Assembly: GCA_029718625.1 (NCBI GenBank)
Contig: CM056383.1
Location: forward strand, 19,507,930-19,571,929
Direction of reading: 5' to 3'
DNA from: Synaphobranchus kaupii
Taxonomy: Eukaryota > Chordata > Actinopteri > Anguilliformes > Synaphobranchidae
Length of the DNA: 64,000 nucleotides
In this document: positions 63,205-64,000 of the stretch, piece after piece
How positions within the stretch are numbered: position 1 is the stretch's first letter
Layout of the letters: every line of letters begins with the position of its first letter
Program-made: the position numbers and the translations under genes
Notes under the pieces: model-generated
Databases searched by the model: none
Seen by the model: the letters and a program-made list of their open reading frames with translations, nothing else
What the model was told of the DNA's origin: nothing

Positions 63205-64000
63205 CTTCCACTATCTTCTCTCAGTGGAAGCAAACACTTTTACCTATCCGGGAGACGTAAAGGGATCACCTGAACGCGCACAGATCTGCCATTTTTTTTT
63301 ATCAGTGCCTTACCATTGACTGCTTGCTTTCAAATGTGTTTCAGAACTGACAAGAGTTAAGAGTGCCTCCAGTGTCTCACAAATTTATTGAAGAGGAAAT
63401 ATCAGTAGCAAACCCTAGTGGTTGCAAGATGAGATCATCAGTCCAGACATGGAGCGCAGTATCACGAAAAAGGTGGGAATTGTTTGGCTGAAACAATAAT
63501 ATTGAACTACAGATAGAGTAATTCATTGAGAGTATATAAATTGGTCGTTTGTATTAAATAATAATAATAACGATAATTTGGAAATAACGAGCAAATCGAT
63601 AGGCTATGTCGTGAAACACTTCGTTTTAATACATCCGTCCATAATTTGCAACTTAAAAAACAGTTAGAAAATGCAAGCAACGTTTTGCATAATTAACACG
63701 TAGAGAAAATGGGCAAATAATTCGCAAGGTTCGAATTAAAAGTACACCTGTCATACAACCAGCATTATTGGCTGATGCATTATATTATTGCCTCAATAAA
63801 GCCATTTATTTTCAGTCATCGAACATCATTTGAAATATGTTGGAACAAGCAATATGGTATACACGGTAACAAGCAGAAAGAAAACACCAGTCATTTCCTT
63901 TGATTTCTGTGTAACATGACCAACTGTTTTTTTTAAGTCAAAGTCTGAAGAATTACATATTCAGTTATTAATTTCAGTTTGCTGTCAACCACATTCAGTT
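63205..64000 (-). promoter_or_regulatory. dgkh 5' UTR and upstream flank
   Basis: The 5' UTR and any proximal promoter of the full-length form should lie here. No TATA box or CpG island was recognised; the first 100 bases are moderately GC-rich and the rest is AT-rich. A further untranslated first exon outside the window is possible. No other gene is seen. Confidence 0.35.

Noticed and set aside
62910..63233. Alternative start and frame upstream of exon 1
   Set aside because: The other frames are Arg/Gly-rich shadows; only the frame starting at 63204 carries the conserved [14 protein letters not shown].

Overview
The window is vertebrate genomic DNA, almost certainly from a ray-finned fish. 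It carries one gene in many short exons with GT..AG introns, tRNA-derived SINEs with the fish-type tail GATAAGAGCGTCTGCTAAAT, Tc1-like, hAT-like and TTA-flanked transposon remnants, solo LTRs, and abundant (CA)n tracts. The repeat types recall early-branching teleosts, but that is only an impression.

One gene fills the window on the minus strand: dgkh, encoding diacylglycerol kinase eta, a type II DGK. I could place 29 coding exons, from the ATG at 63204 down to 1793. Their lengths sum to 3,717 nt, exactly 1,239 codons, and every splice phase closes. In protein order they encode an acidic, serine-rich N-terminus, a PH domain (about 98-193), two C1 zinc fingers (209-258 and 281-331), the first part of the split catalytic domain with GGDG at 423-426, a long acidic linker (about 500-755), the accessory catalytic half (about 755-960), a conserved C-terminal region, and the start of a SAM domain (1196-1239). 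The exon or exons that complete SAM and the stop codon lie beyond the left edge. No second gene was found.

Layout by falling coordinate. 64000-63205 is upstream sequence. Exon 1 (62914-63204) is followed by a 10.2-kb intron 1 with one palindromic element and a possible conserved element. Exons 2, 3 and 4 sit at 52.6, 46.2 and 34.6 kb. Intron 2 (46.3-52.6 kb) is largely a nest of DNA transposons. Intron 3 holds a clean solo LTR, a nested TTA-flanked element, long CA/CT tracts and a CpG-rich island that could be an internal promoter. Intron 5 holds a Tc1-derived foldback element and AT-rich blocks that look conserved. Intron 7 has a hAT-like element with an exact 8-bp target duplication. Intron 8 has a 0.63-kb direct repeat and a stray copy of the start of exon 12. 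Exons 9-29 are packed into 1.8-18.9 kb.

The most unusual feature is in intron 23. A 43-bp minisatellite (about 5.82-6.81 kb) was built by amplifying the junction between intron 23 and exon 24. Each unit carries a pyrimidine tract, an AG acceptor and the first 24 nt of exon 24, giving 23 regularly spaced copies of a 3' splice site. The array has a higher-order period of ten units (430 bp). Only the copy nearest the exon body keeps the reading frame; every other copy would lead to an in-frame TGA.
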